DNA from: Hydractinia symbiolongicarpus
Lineage: Eukaryota > Cnidaria > Hydrozoa > Anthoathecata > Hydractiniidae
Length of the DNA stretch: 64,000 nucleotides
NCBI RefSeq assembly: GCF_029227915.1
Contig: NC_079876.1
Location: forward strand, 34,765,828 to 34,829,827
Direction of reading: 5' to 3'
Shown in pieces: positions 36,581 to 50,854 of this stretch. Position numbers and translations under genes: made by a program. Every line of letters starts with the position of its first letter. Positions within the stretch are counted from its first letter, which is position 1. The notes under the pieces are model-generated. The model was not told the origin of the DNA. It worked only from the letters and a program-made list of their open reading frames with translations, and made no database searches.

Positions 36581-36937
36581 CGTTAAAAAGTCAATGAAAT
36601 GTAGTTTTTGAAATTGTCGCTATTTCTTTAGCACGCGCTTACGGCTAGGATTGGTCCCACAGTCAAAAATAACTTATTAATCTAAATTTTTAAATGAAGC
36701 GCTACCACAGCGCCCAGTGTAATCGCTGAGTTCCGACAGTCATGTCAAATTAAGAAGAATGTTATTTCTTGGAGTCCAATTGTCTCATTTATCATATTTA
36801 TCAGGTCGCTGTCCAAAGTTAGTTCAACTAAGTGACACAGTCAATCGTTTCATTGTTTAAAGCGATGCAACCTAGTAATATCAGAAAAATATCGCTAAAT
36901 ACATGTTGGTAGGAATTGGTGGCCCAACCGTTGCAAC

Positions 36938-38083
36938 TCAAACGGACTGACACCGTTAAAAAGTCAGTGAATTGTAGTTATTGAAACTGTCTCTATTTCT
37001 TTAGCACGCGCTTACGGCTAGGATTGGTCCCACAGTAAAAAAATAACTTTTTTTAGCTTTATTCTTAAATGAAGCGCTACCACAGCGCCCAGTGTAATCG
37101 CTGAGTTTCAGCAATCATGTGAAATTAAGGAGAATGTTATTTCTTTGAGTCCAATTGTCTCATTTACCCCATTTATCAGGACACAGTCCAAAATAAATTC
37201 AATTTAGTCCCACAGTCAATCGTTTCACTGTTTAAGGCGATGCAACCTAGTAATATGAGAAAAATATCGCTAAATACATGTTGGTACGAATATGTGACCC
37301 AACCGTTGAAACTCAAACGGACTGACACCGTTAAAAAGTCAGTGAAATGTAGTATTTGAGACTGTCTCTATTTCTTCAGCGCGCGCTAACTGCTAGGATT
37401 GGTCCCGCAGTAAAAAAATGACTTTTTTTAGCTTAATTCTTAAATGAAGCGCTACCACAGCGCCCAGTGTAATCGCTGAGTTTCGGCAATCATGTCAAAT
37501 TAAGGAAAATGTTATTTCTTGGAGTGCAATTGTCTTCCTTTATCACATTTATCAGGTGACAGTCCAAAGTTAGTTCAATTAAGTCCCACAGTCAATCGTT
37601 TCATAGTTTAAAGCGATGCAACCTAGTAATATCAGAAAAATATCGCTAAATACATGTTGGTACGAATAGGTGATCCAACCGTTGTAACTCAAACGGCCTG
37701 ACACCGTTAGAAAGTCAATGAAATGTAGTTTTTGAAACTGTCGCTATTTCTTCAGGGCGCGATAACGGCTAGGATTGGTCCCACAGTCAAAAATAACTTA
37801 TTAATCTAAATTTTTAAATGAAGCGCTACCACAGCGCCCAGTGTAATCGCTGAGTTCCGACAGTCATGTCAAATTAAGAAGAATGTTATTTCTTGGAGTC
37901 CAATTGTCTCATTTATCATATTTATCAGGTCGCTGTCCAAAGTTAGTTCAACTAAGTGACACAGTCAATCGTTTCATTGTTTAAAGCGATGCAACCTAGT
38001 AATATCAGAAAAATATCGCTAAATACATGTTGGTAGGAATTGGTGGCCCAACCGTTGCAACTTAAATGGAGTGACACCGTTAG
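36938..38083 (+). repeat. Local duplication, offset 4 monomers (about 1498 bp), copy 2 of 2
   Basis: Partner of 35440-36580. The monomer between them (about 36.58-36.94 kb) carries a third 'ttccgacagtcatg' at 36734, 373 bp after the first, joined to 'ttagcacgcgcttacgg'. It looks like a recombination junction. Confidence 0.83.
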
Positions 38084-38442
38084 AAAGTCAATGAAATGTA
38101 GTTTTTGAAATTGTCGCTATTTCTTCAGCGCGCGATAACGGCTAGGATTGGTCCCACAGTAAAAAATGACTTATTAATCTAAATTTTCAAATGAAGCGCT
38201 ACCACAGCTCCCAATGTAATCGCTGAGTTCCGGCAATCATGTCCAACTAGGAAGAATGTTATTTCTTGGAGTCCAATTTACTCATTTATCACACTTATTA
38301 GGTCACAGTCCAAAGTTAGTTCAATTAAGTCCCACAGTCAATCGTTTCATTGTTAAAAGCGATGCAACCTAGTAATATCAAAAACAATATCGCTAAGTAC
38401 ATGTTGGTACTAATATGTGACCCAACCGTTGTAACTCAAACG

Positions 38443-39569
38443 GACTGACACTGTTAGAAAGTCAATGAAATGTAGTTTTTAAAACAGTCTCTATTTCTTC
38501 AGCGCGCGCTAACGGCTAGGATTGGTCCCACAGTAAAAAAATGACTTTTTCTAGCTTAATTCTTAAATGAAGCGCTACCACAGCGCCCAGTGCAATCGCT
38601 GAGTTTCAGCAATCATATCAAATTAAGGAAAATGTTATTTCTTGGAGTGCAATTGTCTTCCTTTATCACATATATCAGGTGACAGTCCAAAGTTAGTTCA
38701 ATTAAGTCCCACAGTCAATCGTTTCATAGTTAAAAGCGATGCAACCTAGTAACATCAAAAACAATATCGCTAAGTACATGTTGGTACTAATATGTGACCC
38801 AACCGTTGTAACTCAAACGGACTGACACTGTTAGAAATTCAATGAAATGTAGTTTTTAAAACAGTCTCTATTTCTTCAGCGCGCGCTAACGGCTAGGATT
38901 GGTCCCACAGTAAAAAAATGACTTTTTCTAGCTTAATTCTTAAATGAAGCGCTACCACAGCGTCCAGTGCAATCGCTGAGTTTCGGCAATCATATCAAAT
39001 TAAGGAAAATGTTATTTCTTGGAGTGCAATTGTCTTCCTTTATCACATATATCAGGTGACAGTCCAAAGTTAGTTCAATTAAGTCCCACAGTCAATCGTT
39101 TCATAGTTAAAAGCGATGCAACCTAGTAATATCAGAAAAATATCGCTAAATACATGTTGGTACGAACAGGTGATCCAACCGTTGTAACTCAAACGGACTG
39201 ACACTGTTAAAAAAGTCAATGAAATGTAGTTTTTGAAACTGTCGCTATTTCTTCAGCGCGCGATAACGGCTAGGATTGGTCCCACAGTAAAAAATGACTT
39301 ATTAATCTGAATTTTTAAATGAAGCGCTACCACAGCGCCCAGTGTAACCGCTGAGTTCCGGCAATCATGTCAAATTAAGAAGAATGTTATTTCTTGGAGT
39401 CCAATTGTCTCATTTACCCCATTTATCAGGACACAGTCCAAAATCAGTTCAATTTAGTCCCACAGTCAATTGTTTCACTGTTAAAGGCGATGCAACCTAG
39501 TAATATGAGAAAAATATCGCTAAATACATGTTGGTACGAATATGTGACCCAACCGTTGAAACTCAAACG
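38443..39569 (+). repeat. Tandem 3-monomer duplication (1127 bp), copy 1 of 2
   Basis: Directly adjacent to its partner at 39570-40700. Shared private variants include 'aaaacagtctctatttc' (38481 and 39608), 'gtaacatcaaaaacaat', 'gttagaaattcaatg', 'tacgaacaggtgatcc' and the extra A in 'ctgttaaaaaagtcaatg'. I saw no difference between the copies in the lines compared. Confidence 0.88.
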
Positions 39570-40700
39570 GACTGACACTGTTAGAAAGTCAATGAAATGT
39601 AGTTTTTAAAACAGTCTCTATTTCTTCAGCGCGCGCTAACGGCTAGGATTGGTCCCACAGTAAAAAAATGACTTTTTCTAGCTTAATTCTTAAATGAAGC
39701 GCTACCACAGCGCCCAGTGCAATCGCTGAGTTTCAGCAATCATATCAAATTAAGGAAAATGTTATTTCTTGGAGTGCAATTGTCTTCCTTTATCACATAT
39801 ATCAGGTGACAGTCCAAAGTTAGTTCAATTAAGTCCCACAGTCAATCGTTTCATAGTTAAAAGCGATGCAACCTAGTAACATCAAAAACAATATCGCTAA
39901 GTACATGTTGGTACTAATATGTGACCCAACCGTTGTAACTCAAACGGACTGACACTGTTAGAAATTCAATGAAATGTAGTTTTTAAAACAGTCTCTATTT
40001 CTTCAGCGCGCGCTAACGGCTAGGATTGGTCCCACAGTAAAAAAATGACTTTTTCTAGCTTAATTCTTAAATGAAGCGCTACCACAGCGTCCAGTGCAAT
40101 CGCTGAGTTTCGGCAATCATATCAAATTAAGGAAAATGTTATTTCTTGGAGTGCAATTGTCTTCCTTTATCACATATATCAGGTGACAGTCCAAAGTTAG
40201 TTCAATTAAGTCCCACAGTCAATCGTTTCATAGTTAAAAGCGATGCAACCTAGTAATATCAGAAAAATATCGCTAAATACATGTTGGTACGAACAGGTGA
40301 TCCAACCGTTGTAACTCAAACGGACTGACACTGTTAAAAAAGTCAATGAAATGTAGTTTTTGAAACTGTCGCTATTTCTTCAGCGCGCGATAACGGCTAG
40401 GATTGGTCCCACAGTAAAAAATGACTTATTAATCTGAATTTTTAAATGAAGCGCTACCACAGCGCCCAGTGTAACCGCTGAGTTCCGGCAATCATGTCAA
40501 ATTAAGAAGAATGTTATTTCTTGGAGTCCAATTGTCTCATTTACCCCATTTATCAGGACACAGTCCAAAATCAGTTCAATTTAGTCCCACAGTCAATTGT
40601 TTCACTGTTAAAGGCGATGCAACCTAGTAATATGAGAAAAATATCGCTAAATACATGTTGGTACGAATATGTGACCCAACCGTTGAAACTCAAACGGACT
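39570..40700 (+). repeat. Tandem 3-monomer duplication (1127 bp), copy 2 of 2
   Basis: Head-to-tail partner of 38443-39569. The junction lies at 'aaacggactgacact', where the d monomer of copy 1 runs into the c-like start of copy 2. Confidence 0.87.
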
Positions 40701-42050
40701 GACACCGCTAAAAAGTCAGTGAAATGTAGTATTTGAAACTGTCTCCATTTCTTCAGCGCGCGCTAACGGCTAGGATTGGTCCCGCAGTAAAAAATGACTT
40801 TTTTTAGCTTAATTCTTAAATGAAGCGCTACCACAGCGCACAGTGGAATCGCTGAGTTTCGGCAATCATGTCAAATTAAGGAAAATGTTATTTCTTGGAG
40901 TGCAATTGTCTTCCTTTATCACATTTATCAGGTGACAGTCCAAAGTTAGTTCAATTAAGTCCCACAGTCATTTGTTTCATAGTTTAAAGCGATGCAACCT
41001 AGTAATATCAGAAAAATATCGCTAAATACATGTTGGTACGAATAGGTGATCCAACAGTTGTAACTCAAACGGACTGACACCGTTAGAACGTCAATGAAAT
41101 GTAGTTTTTGAAACTGTCGCTATTTCTTCAGCGCGCGATAACGGCTAGGATTGGTCCCACAGTCAAAAATGACTTATTAATCTAAATTTTTAAATGAAGC
41201 GCTACCACAGCGCCCAGTGTAATCGCTGAGTTCCGGCAATCATGTCAAATTAAGAAGAATGTGATTTCTTGGAGTCCAATTGTCTCATTTATCATATTTA
41301 TCAGGTCGCAGTCCAAAGTTAGTTCAACTAAGTGACACAGTCAATCGTTTCATTGTTTAAAGCGATGCAACCTAGTAATATCAGAAAAATATCGCTAAAT
41401 ACATGTTGGTTGGAATTGGTTGCCCAAATGTTGCAACTTAAACGGAGTGACACCGTTAGAAAGTCAATGAAATGTAGTTTTTGAAATTGTCGCCATTTCT
41501 TCAGCGCGCGATAAAGGCTAGGATTGGTCCCACAGTAGAAAATGAATTATTAATCTAAACTGTTAAATGAAGCGCTACCACAGCGCCCAATGTAATCGCT
41601 GAGTTCCGGCAATCAAGACCAACTAGGAAGAATGTTATTTCTTGGAGTCCAATTTACTCATTTATCACACTTATTAGGTCACAGTCCAAAGTTAGTTCAA
41701 TTAAGTCCCACAGTCAATCGTTTCAATGTTAAAAGCGATGCAACCTAGTAATATCAAAAACAATATCGCTAAGTACATGTTGGTACTAATATGTGACCCA
41801 ACCGTTGTAACTCAAACGGACTGACACTGTTAGAAAGTCAATGAAATGTAGTTTTTAAAACTGTCTCTATTTCTTCAGCGCGCGATAACGGCTAGGATTG
41901 GTCCCACAGTCAAAAATGACTTATTAATCTAAATTTTTAAATGAAGCGCTACCACAGCGCCCAGTGTAATCGCTGAGTTCCGGCAATCATGTCAAATTAA
42001 GAAGAATGTTATTTCTTGGAGTCCAATTGTCTCATTTATCATATTTATCA
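40701..42050 (+). repeat. Local duplication, offset 10 monomers (3742 bp), copy 1 of 2
   Basis: Shares with 44443-45790 the variants 'gacaccgctaaaaag', 'cacagtcatttgtttc' (40971 and 44713), 'gttagaacgtcaatg', 'gttggttggaattgg' and 'tctaaactgttaaatg'. A few private substitutions (gtgatttctt at about 41261, ataaaggct at about 41512) separate the copies. Confidence 0.82.
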
Positions 42051-42942
42051 GGTTGCAGTCCAAAGTTAGTTCAACTAAGTGACACAGTCAATCGTTTCAT
42101 TGTTTAAAGCGATGCAACCTAGTAATATCAGAAAAATATCGCTAAATACATGTTGGTAGGAATTGGTGGCCCAACCGTTGCAACTTAAACGGAGTGACAC
42201 CGTTAGAAAGTCAATAAAATGTAGTTTTTGAAATTGTCGCTATTTCTTCAGCGCGCGCTAACGGCTAGGATTGGTCCCACAGTAAAAAATGACTTATTAA
42301 TCTAAATTTTTAAATGAAGCGCTACCACAGCGCCCAGTGTAATCGCTGAGTTCCGGCAATCATGTCAAATTAAGAAGAATGTTTTTTCTTGGAGTCCAAT
42401 TGTCTCATTTATCATATTTATCAGGTCGCAGTCCAAAGTTAGTTCAACTAAGTGACACAGTCAATCGTTTCATTGTTTAAAGCGATGCAACCTAGTAATA
42501 TCCGAAAAATATCGCTAAATACATGTTGGTAGGAATTGGTGGCCCAACCGTTGCAACTTAAACGGAGTGACACCGTTAGAAAGTCAATAAAATGTAGTTT
42601 TTGAAATTGTCGCTATTTCTTCAGCGCGCGATAACGGCTAGGATTGGTCCCACAGTAAAAAATGACTTATTAATCTAAATTTTTAAATGAAGCGCTACCA
42701 CAGCGCCCAATGTAATCACTGAGTTCCGGCAATCATGTCAAATTAAGAAGAATGTTATTTCTTGGAGTCCAATTGTCTCATTTATCATATTTATCAGGTT
42801 GCAGTCCAAAGTCAGTTCAACTAAGTCCAACAGTCAATCGTTTCATTGTTAAAAGCGATGCAACCTAGTAATATCAAAAACAATATCGCTAAGTACATGT
42901 TGGTACTAATATGTGACCCAACCGTTGTAACTCAAACGGACT

Positions 42943-43692
42943 GACACTGTTAGAAAGTCAATGAAATGTAGTTTTTAAAACTGTCTCTATTTCTTCAGCG
43001 CGCGCTAACGGCTAGGATTGGTCCCACAGTAAAAAAATGACTTTTTCTAGCTTAATTCTTAAATGAAGCGCTACCACAGCGTCCAGTGCAATCGCTGAGT
43101 TTCGGCAATCATATCAAATTAAGGAAAATGTTATTTCTTGGAGTGCAATTGTCTTCCTTTATCACATATATCAGGTGACAGTCCAAAGTTAGTTCAATTA
43201 AGTCCCACAGTCAATCGTTTCATAGTTAAAAGCGATGCAACCTAGTAATATCAGAAAAATATCGCTAAATACATGTTGGTACGAACAGGTGATCCAACCG
43301 TTGTAACTCAAACGGACTGACACTGTTAAAAAAGTCAATGAAATGTAGTTTTTGAAACTGTCGCTATTTCTTCAGCGCGCGATAACGGCTAGGATTGGTC
43401 CCACAGTAAAAAATGACTTATTAATCTGATTTTTTAAATGAAGCGCTACCACAGCGCCCAGTGTAACCGCTGAGTTCCGGCAATCATGTCAAATTAAGAA
43501 GAATGTTATTTCTTGGAGTCCAATTGTCTCATTTACCCCATTTATCAGGACACAGTCCAAAATCAGTTCAATTTAGTCCCACAGTCAATTGTTTCACTGT
43601 TAAAGGCGATGCAACCTAGTATTATGAGAAAAATATCGCTAAATGCATGTTGGTACGAATATGTGACCCAACCGTTGAAACTCAAACGGACT
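42943..43692 (+). repeat. Tandem 2-monomer duplication (750 bp), copy 1 of 2
   Basis: Adjacent to its partner at 43693-44442. Both carry 'cagcgtccagtgcaatcg', 'gaacaggtgatcc', 'ctgttaaaaaagtcaatg', 'aatctgattttttaaatg', 'ctagtattatgag' and 'ctaaatgcatgttgg'. The length of 750 is 2 x 375 because of the extra A. Confidence 0.87.
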
Positions 43693-44442
43693 GACACTGT
43701 TAGAAAGTCAATGAAATGTAGTTTTTAAAACTGTCTCTATTTCTTCAGCGCGCGCTAACGGCTAGGATTGGTCCCACAGTAAAAAAATGACTTTTTCTAG
43801 CTTAATTCTTAAATGAAGCGCTACCACAGCGTCCAGTGCAATCGCTGAGTTTCGGCAATCATATCAAATTAAGGAAAATGTTATTTCTTGGAGTGCAATT
43901 GTCTTCCTTTATCACATATATCAGGTGACAGTCCAAAGTTAGTTCAATTAAGTCCCACAGTCAATCGTTTCATAGTTAAAAGCGATGCAACCTAGTAATA
44001 TCAGAAAAATATCGCTAAATACATGTTGGTACGAACAGGTGATCCAACCGTTGTAACTCAAACGGACTGACACTGTTAAAAAAGTCAATGAAATGTAGTT
44101 TTTGAAACTGTCGCTATTTCTTCAGCGCGCGATAACGGCTAGGATTGGTCCCACAGTAAAAAATGACTTATTAATCTGATTTTTTAAATGAAGCGCTACC
44201 ACAGCGCCCAGTGTAACCGCTGAGTTCCGGCAATCATGTCAAATTAAGAAGAATGTTATTTCTTGGAGTCCAATTGTCTCATTTACCCCATTTATCAGGA
44301 CACAGTCCAAAATCAGTTCAATTTAGTCCCACAGTCAATTGTTTCACTGTTAAAGGCGATGCAACCTAGTATTATGAGAAAAATATCGCTAAATGCATGT
44401 TGGTACGAATATGTGACCCAACCGTTGAAACTCAAACGGACT
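43693..44442 (+). repeat. Tandem 2-monomer duplication (750 bp), copy 2 of 2
   Basis: Partner of 42943-43692, ending where 'gacaccgctaaaaag' replaces 'gacactgttagaaag'. Confidence 0.86.
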
Positions 44443-45790
44443 GACACCGCTAAAAAGTCAGTGAAATGTAGTATTTGAAACTGTCTCCATTTCTTCAGCG
44501 CGCGCTAACGGCTAGGATTGGTCCCGCAGTAAAAAATGACTTTTTTTAGCTTAATTCTTAAATGAAGCGCTACCACAGCGCACAGTGTAATCGCTGAGTT
44601 TCGGCAATCATGTCAAATTAAGGAAAATGTTATTTCTTGGAGTGCAATTGTCTTCCTTTATCACATTTATCAGGTGACAGTCCAAAGTTAGTTCAATTAA
44701 GTCCCACAGTCATTTGTTTCATAGTTTAAAGCGATGCAACCTAGTAATATCAGAAAAATATCGCTAAATACATGTTGGTACGAATAGGTGATCCAACAGT
44801 TGTAACTCAAACGGACTGACACCGTTAGAACGTCAATGAAATGTAGTTTTTGAAACTGTCGCTATTTCTTCAGCGCGCGATAACGGCTAGGATTGGTCCC
44901 ACAGTCAAAAATGACTTATTAATCTAAATTTTTAAATGAAGCGCTACCACAGCGCCCAGTGTAATCGCTGAGTTCCGGCAATCATGTCAAATTAAGAAGA
45001 ATGTTATTTCTTGGAGTCTAATTGTCTCATTTATCATATTTATCAGGTCGCAGTCCAAAGTTAGTTCAACTAAGTGACACAGTCAATCGTTTCATTGTTT
45101 AAAGCGATGCAACCTAGTAATATCAGAAAAATATCGCTAAATACATGTTGGTTGGAATTGGTTGCCCAAATGTTGCAACTTAAACGGAGTGACACCGTTA
45201 GAAAGTCAATGAAATGTAGTTTTTGAAATTGTCGCCATTTCTTCAGCGCGCGATAACGGCTAGGATTGGTCCCACAGTAGAAAATGACTTATTAATCTAA
45301 ACTGTTAAATGAAGCGCTACCACAGCGCCCAATGTAATCGCTGAGTTCCGGCAATCAAGACCAACTAGGAAGAATGTTATTTCTTGGAGTCCAATTTACT
45401 CATTTATCACACTTATTAGGTCACAGTCCAAAGTTAGTTCAATTAAGTCCCACAGTCAATCGTTTCAATGTTAAAAGCGATGCAACCTAGTAATATCAAA
45501 AACAATATCGCTAAGTACATGTTGGTACTAATATGTGACCCAACCGTTGTAACTCAAACGGACTGACACTGTTAGAAAGTCAATGAAATGTAGTTTTTAA
45601 AACTGTCTCTATTTCTTCAGCGCGCGATAACGGCTAGGATTGGTCCCACAGTCAAAAATGACTTATTAATCTAAATTTTTAAATGAAGCGCTACCACAGC
45701 GCCCAGTGTAATCGCTGAGTTCCGGCAATCATGTCAAATTAAGAAGAATGTTATTTCTTGGAGTCCAATTGTCTCATTTATCATATTTAT
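44443..45790 (+). repeat. Local duplication, offset 10 monomers (3742 bp), copy 2 of 2
   Basis: Partner of 40701-42050. It is followed by a dimeric a-b alternation up to about 47.6 kb: a monomers at about 45.37, 46.12 and 46.88 kb, and b monomers at about 45.75, 46.49 and 47.24 kb. The first dimer step is 747 bp ('actgttaaatg' at 45301 and 46048). Confidence 0.82.
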
Positions 45791-47489
45791 CAGGTCGCAG
45801 TCCAAAGTTAGTTCAACTAAGTGACACAGTCAATCGTTTCATTGTTTAAAGCGATGCAACCTAGTAATATCAGAAAAATATCGCTAAATACATGTTGGTA
45901 GGAATTGGTGGCCCAACCGTTGCAACTTAAACGGAGTGACACCGTTAGAAAGTCAATGAAATGTAGTTTTTGAAATTGTCGCCATTTCTTCAGCGCGCGA
46001 TAACGGCTAGGATTGGTCCCACAGTAGAAAATGACTTATTAATCTAAACTGTTAAATGAAGCGCTACCACAGCGCCCAATGTAATCGCTGAGTTCCGGCA
46101 ATCAAGACCAACTAGGAAGAATGTTATTTCTTGGAGTCCAATTTACTCATTTATCACACTTATTAGGTCACAGTCCAAAGTTAGTTCAATTAAGTCCCAC
46201 AGTCAATCGTTTCAATGTTAAAAGCGATGCAACCTAGTAATATCAAAAACAATATCGCTAAGTACATGTTGGTACTAATATGTGACCCAACCGTTGTAAC
46301 TCAAACGGACTGACACTGTTAGAAAGTCAATGAAATGTAGTTTTTAAAACTGTCTCTATTTCTTCAGCGCGCGATAACGGCTAGGATTGGTCCCACAGTC
46401 AAAAATGACTTATTAATCTAAATTTTTAAATGAAGCGCTACCACAGCGCCCAGTGTAATCGCTGAGTTCCGGCAATCATGTCAAATTAAGAAGAATGTTA
46501 TTTCTTGGAGTCCAATTGTCTCATTTATCATATTTATCAGGTCGCAGTCCAAAGTTAGTTCAACTAAGTGACACAGTCAATCGTTTCATTGTTTAAAGCG
46601 ATGCAACCTAGTAATATCAGAAAAATATCGCTAAATACATGTTGGTAGGAATTGGTGGCCCAACCGTTGCAACTTAAACGGAGTGACACCGTTAGAAAGT
46701 CAATAAAATGTAGTTTTTGAAATTGTCGCTATTTCTTCAGCGCGCGCTAACGGCTAGGATTGGTCCCACAGTAAAAAATGACTTATTAATCTAAATTTTT
46801 AAATGAAGCGCTACCACAGCGCCCAGTGTAATCGCTGAGTTCCGGCAATCATGTCAAATTAAGAAGAATGTTTTTTCTTGGAGTCCAATTTACTCATTTA
46901 TCACACTTATTAGGTCACAGTCCAAAGTTAGTTCAATTAAGTCCCACAGTCAATCGTTTCAATGTTAAAAGCGATGCAACCTAGTAATATCAAAAACAAT
47001 ATCGCTAAGTACATGTTGGTACTAATATGTGACCCAACCGTTGTAACTCAAACGGACTGACACTGTTAGAAAGTCAATGAAATGTAGTTTTTAAAACTGT
47101 CTCTATTTCTTCAGCGCGCGATAACGGCTAGGATTGGTCCCACAGTCAAAAATGACTTATTAATCTAAATTTTTAAATGAAGCGCTACCACAGCGCCCAG
47201 TGTAATCGCTGAGTTCCGGCAATCATGTCAAATTAAGAAGAATGTTATTTCTTGGAGTCCAATTGTCTCATTTATCATATTTATCAGGTCGCAGTCCAAA
47301 GTTAGTTCAACTAAGTGACACAGTCAATCGTTTCATTGTTTAAAGCGATGCAACCTAGTAATATCAGAAAAATATCGCTAAATACATGTTGGTAGGAATT
47401 GGTGGCCCAACCGTTGCAACTTAAACGGAGTGACACCGTTAGAAAGTCAATAAAATGTAGTTTTTGAAATTGTCGCTATTTCTTCAGCG

Positions 47490-49893
47490 CGCGATAACGG
47501 CTAGGATTGGTCCCACAGTAAAAAATGACTTATTAATCTAAATTTTTAAATGAAGCGCTACCACAGCGCCCAATGTAATCACTGAGTTCCGGCAATCATG
47601 TCAAATTAAGAAGAATGTTATTTCTTGGAGTCCAATTGTCTCATTTATCATATTTATCAGGTTGCAGTCCAAAGTCAGTTCAACTAAGTCCAACAGTCAA
47701 TCGTTTCATTGTTAAAAGCGATGCAACCTAGTAATATCAAAAAGATATCGCTAAGTACATGTTGGTACAAATATGTGACCAACCGTTGTAACTCAAACGG
47801 ATTGACACTGTTACAAAAGTCATTGAAATGTAGTTTTTGAAACTGTCGCCATTTCTTCAGCGCCCGATAACGGCTAGGATTGGTCCCACAGTAAGAAATG
47901 ACTCATTAATCTAAATTTTTAAAAGAAGCGTTACCACAACACCCAGTGTAATCGCTGAGTTCTGGCAATCATGTCAAATTAAGAAGAATGTTAATTCTTG
48001 GAGTCCAATTTTCTTATTTATCACATTTATCAGGTCACAGTCCAAAGTTAGTTCAGTTAAGTCCCGCAGTCAATCGTTTCACTGTTAAAAGCGATGCAAC
48101 CTAGTAATATCAAAAAAAATATCGCTAAATTCATGTTGGCACGAATATGTGACGCAACCGTTGTAACTCAAACGGACTGACACCGTTAGAAAGTCAATGA
48201 AATGTAATTTTTGAAACTGTCGCTATTTTTTCAGCGCGCGATAACGGATAGGATTGATCCCACAGTAAAGAATGACTTATTTATCTAAATTTTTAAATGA
48301 AGCGCTACCACAGCGCCCAGTGCAATCGCTAAGTTCCGGCAATCACGTCTAATTAAGAAGAATGTTATTTCTTGGAGTCCAATTTTCTCATTTATCCCAT
48401 TTATAGGTCACAGTCCAAAATAAGTTCAATTTAGTCCCACAGTCAATTGTTTCACTGTTAAAAGCGATGCAACCTGGTAATATGAGAAAAATATCGCTAA
48501 ATACATGTTGGTACGAATATGTAACCCAACCGATGAAACTCAAACGGACTGACACCGCTAGAAAGTCAGTGAATTGTAGTTATTGAAACTGTCTCTATTT
48601 CTTTAGCGCGCGCTTACGGCTAGGCTTGGTCCCACAGTAAAAAAATAACTTTTTTTAGCTTTATTCTTAAATGAAGCGCTACCACAGCGCCCAGTGTAAT
48701 CGCTGAGTTTCAGCAATCATGTCCAACTAGGAAGAATGTTATTTCTTGGAGTCCAATTTACTCATTTATCACACTTATTAGGTCACAGTCCAAAGTTAGT
48801 TCAATTAAGTCCCACAGTCAATCGTTTCATTGTTAAAAGCGATGCAACCTAGTAATATCAAAAACAATATCGCTAAGTACATGTTGGTACTAATATGTGA
48901 CCCAACCGTTGTAACTCAAACGGACTGACACTGTTAGAAAGTCAATGAAATGTAGTTTTTAAAAAAGTCTCTATTTCTTCAGCGCGCGCTAACGGCTAGG
49001 ATTGGTCCCACAGTAAAAAAATGACTTTTTCTAGCTTAATTCTTAAATGAAGCGCTACCACAGCGCCCAGTGCAATCGCTGAGTTTCGGCAATCATATCA
49101 AATTAAGGAAAATGTTATTTCTTGGAGTGCAATTGTCTTCCTTTATCACATATATCAGGTGACAGTCCAAAGTTAGTTCAATTAAGTCCCACAGTCAATC
49201 GTTTCATAGTTAAAAGCGATGCAACCTAGTAATATCAGAAAAATATCGCTAAATACATGTTGGTACGAATAGGTGATCCAACCGTTGTAACTCAAACGAA
49301 CTGACACCGTTAGAAAGTCAATGAAATGTAGTTTTTGAAACTGTCGCTATTTCTTCAGCGCGTCATAACGGCTAGGATTGGTCCCACAGTAAAAAATGAC
49401 TTATTAATCTGAATTTTTAAATGAAGCGCTACCACAGCGCCCAGTGTAACGGCTGAGTTCCGGCAATCATGTCAAATTAAGAAGAATGTTATTTCTTGGA
49501 GTCCAATTGTCTCATTTATCATATTTATCAGGTCGCAGTCCAAAATTAGTTTAACTAAGTGACACAGTCAATCGTTTCATTGTTTAAAGCGATGCAACCT
49601 AGTAATATCAGAAAAATATCGCTAAATACATGTTGTTAGGAATTGGTGGCCCAACCGTTGCAACTTAAACGGAGTGACACCGTTAAAAAGTCAATGAAAT
49701 GTAGTTTTTGAAAGTGTCGCTATTTCTTCAGCGTGCGATAACGGCTAGGATTGGTCCCACAGTAAAAAATGACTTATTAATCTAAATTTTTAAATGAAGC
49801 GCTACCACAGCGCCCAATGTAATCGCTGAGTTCCGGCAATCATGTCCAACTAGGAAGAATGTTATTTCTTGGAGTCCAATTTACTCATTTATC
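47490..49893 (+). repeat. Local duplication, offset 9 monomers (3365 bp), copy 1 of 2
   Basis: About 2.4 kb shared with 50855-53258. Markers at constant offset are 'cactgagttcc' (47580 and 50945), 'gttaattcttgg' (47990 and 51355), 'taggcttggtcc' (48621 and 51986), 'cagcgcgtcataacgg' (cgtca at 49361 and 52726) and 'catgttgttaggaatt'. Contains subtypes g-e-f-a-c-b-a in order. Confidence 0.86.
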
Positions 49894-50854
49894 ATATTTA
49901 TCAGGTTGCAGTCAAAAGTCAGTTCAACTAAGTCCAACAGTCAATCGTTTCATTGTTAAAAGCGATGCAACCTAGTAATATCAAAAAGATATCGCTAAGT
50001 ACATGTTGGTACTAATATGTGACCAACCGTTGTAACTCAAACGGATTGACACTGTTAGAAAGTCATTGAAATGTAGTTTTTGAAACTGTCGCCATTTCTT
50101 CAGCGCCCGATAACGGCTAGGATTGGTCCCACAGTAAGAAATGACTCATTAATCTAAATTTTTAAAAGAAGCGTTACCACAACACCCAGTGTAATCGCTG
50201 AGTTCTGGCAATCATGTCAAATTAAGAAGAATGTTAATTCTTGGAGTCCAATTTTCTCATTTATCACATTTATCAGGTCACAGTCCAAAGTTAGTTCAGT
50301 TAAGTCCCACAGTCAATCGTTTCATTGTTAAAAGCGATGCAACCTAGTAACATCAAAAACAATATCGCTAAGTACATGTTGGTACTAATATGTGACCCAA
50401 CCGTTGTAACTCAAACGGACTGACACTGTTAGAAAGTCAATGAAATGTAGTTTTTAAAACTGTCTCTATTTCTTCAGCGCGCGCTAACGGCTAGGATTGG
50501 TCCCACAGTAAAAAAATGACTTTTTCTAGCTTAATTCTTAAATGAAGCGCTACCACAGCGCCCAGTGCAATCGCTGAGTTTCGGCAATCATATCAAATTA
50601 AGGAAAATGTTATTTCTTGGAGTGCAATTGTCTTCCTTTATCACATATATCAGGTGACAGTCCAAAGTTAGTTCAATTAAGTCCCACAGTCAATCGTTTC
50701 ATAGTTAAAAGCGATGCAACCTAGTATTATCAGAAAAATATCGCTAAATACATGTTGGTACGAATAGGTGATCCAACCGTTGTAACTCAAACGGACTGAC
50801 ACCGTTAGAAAGTCAATGAAATGTAGTTTTTGAAACTGTCGCCATTTCTTCAGC

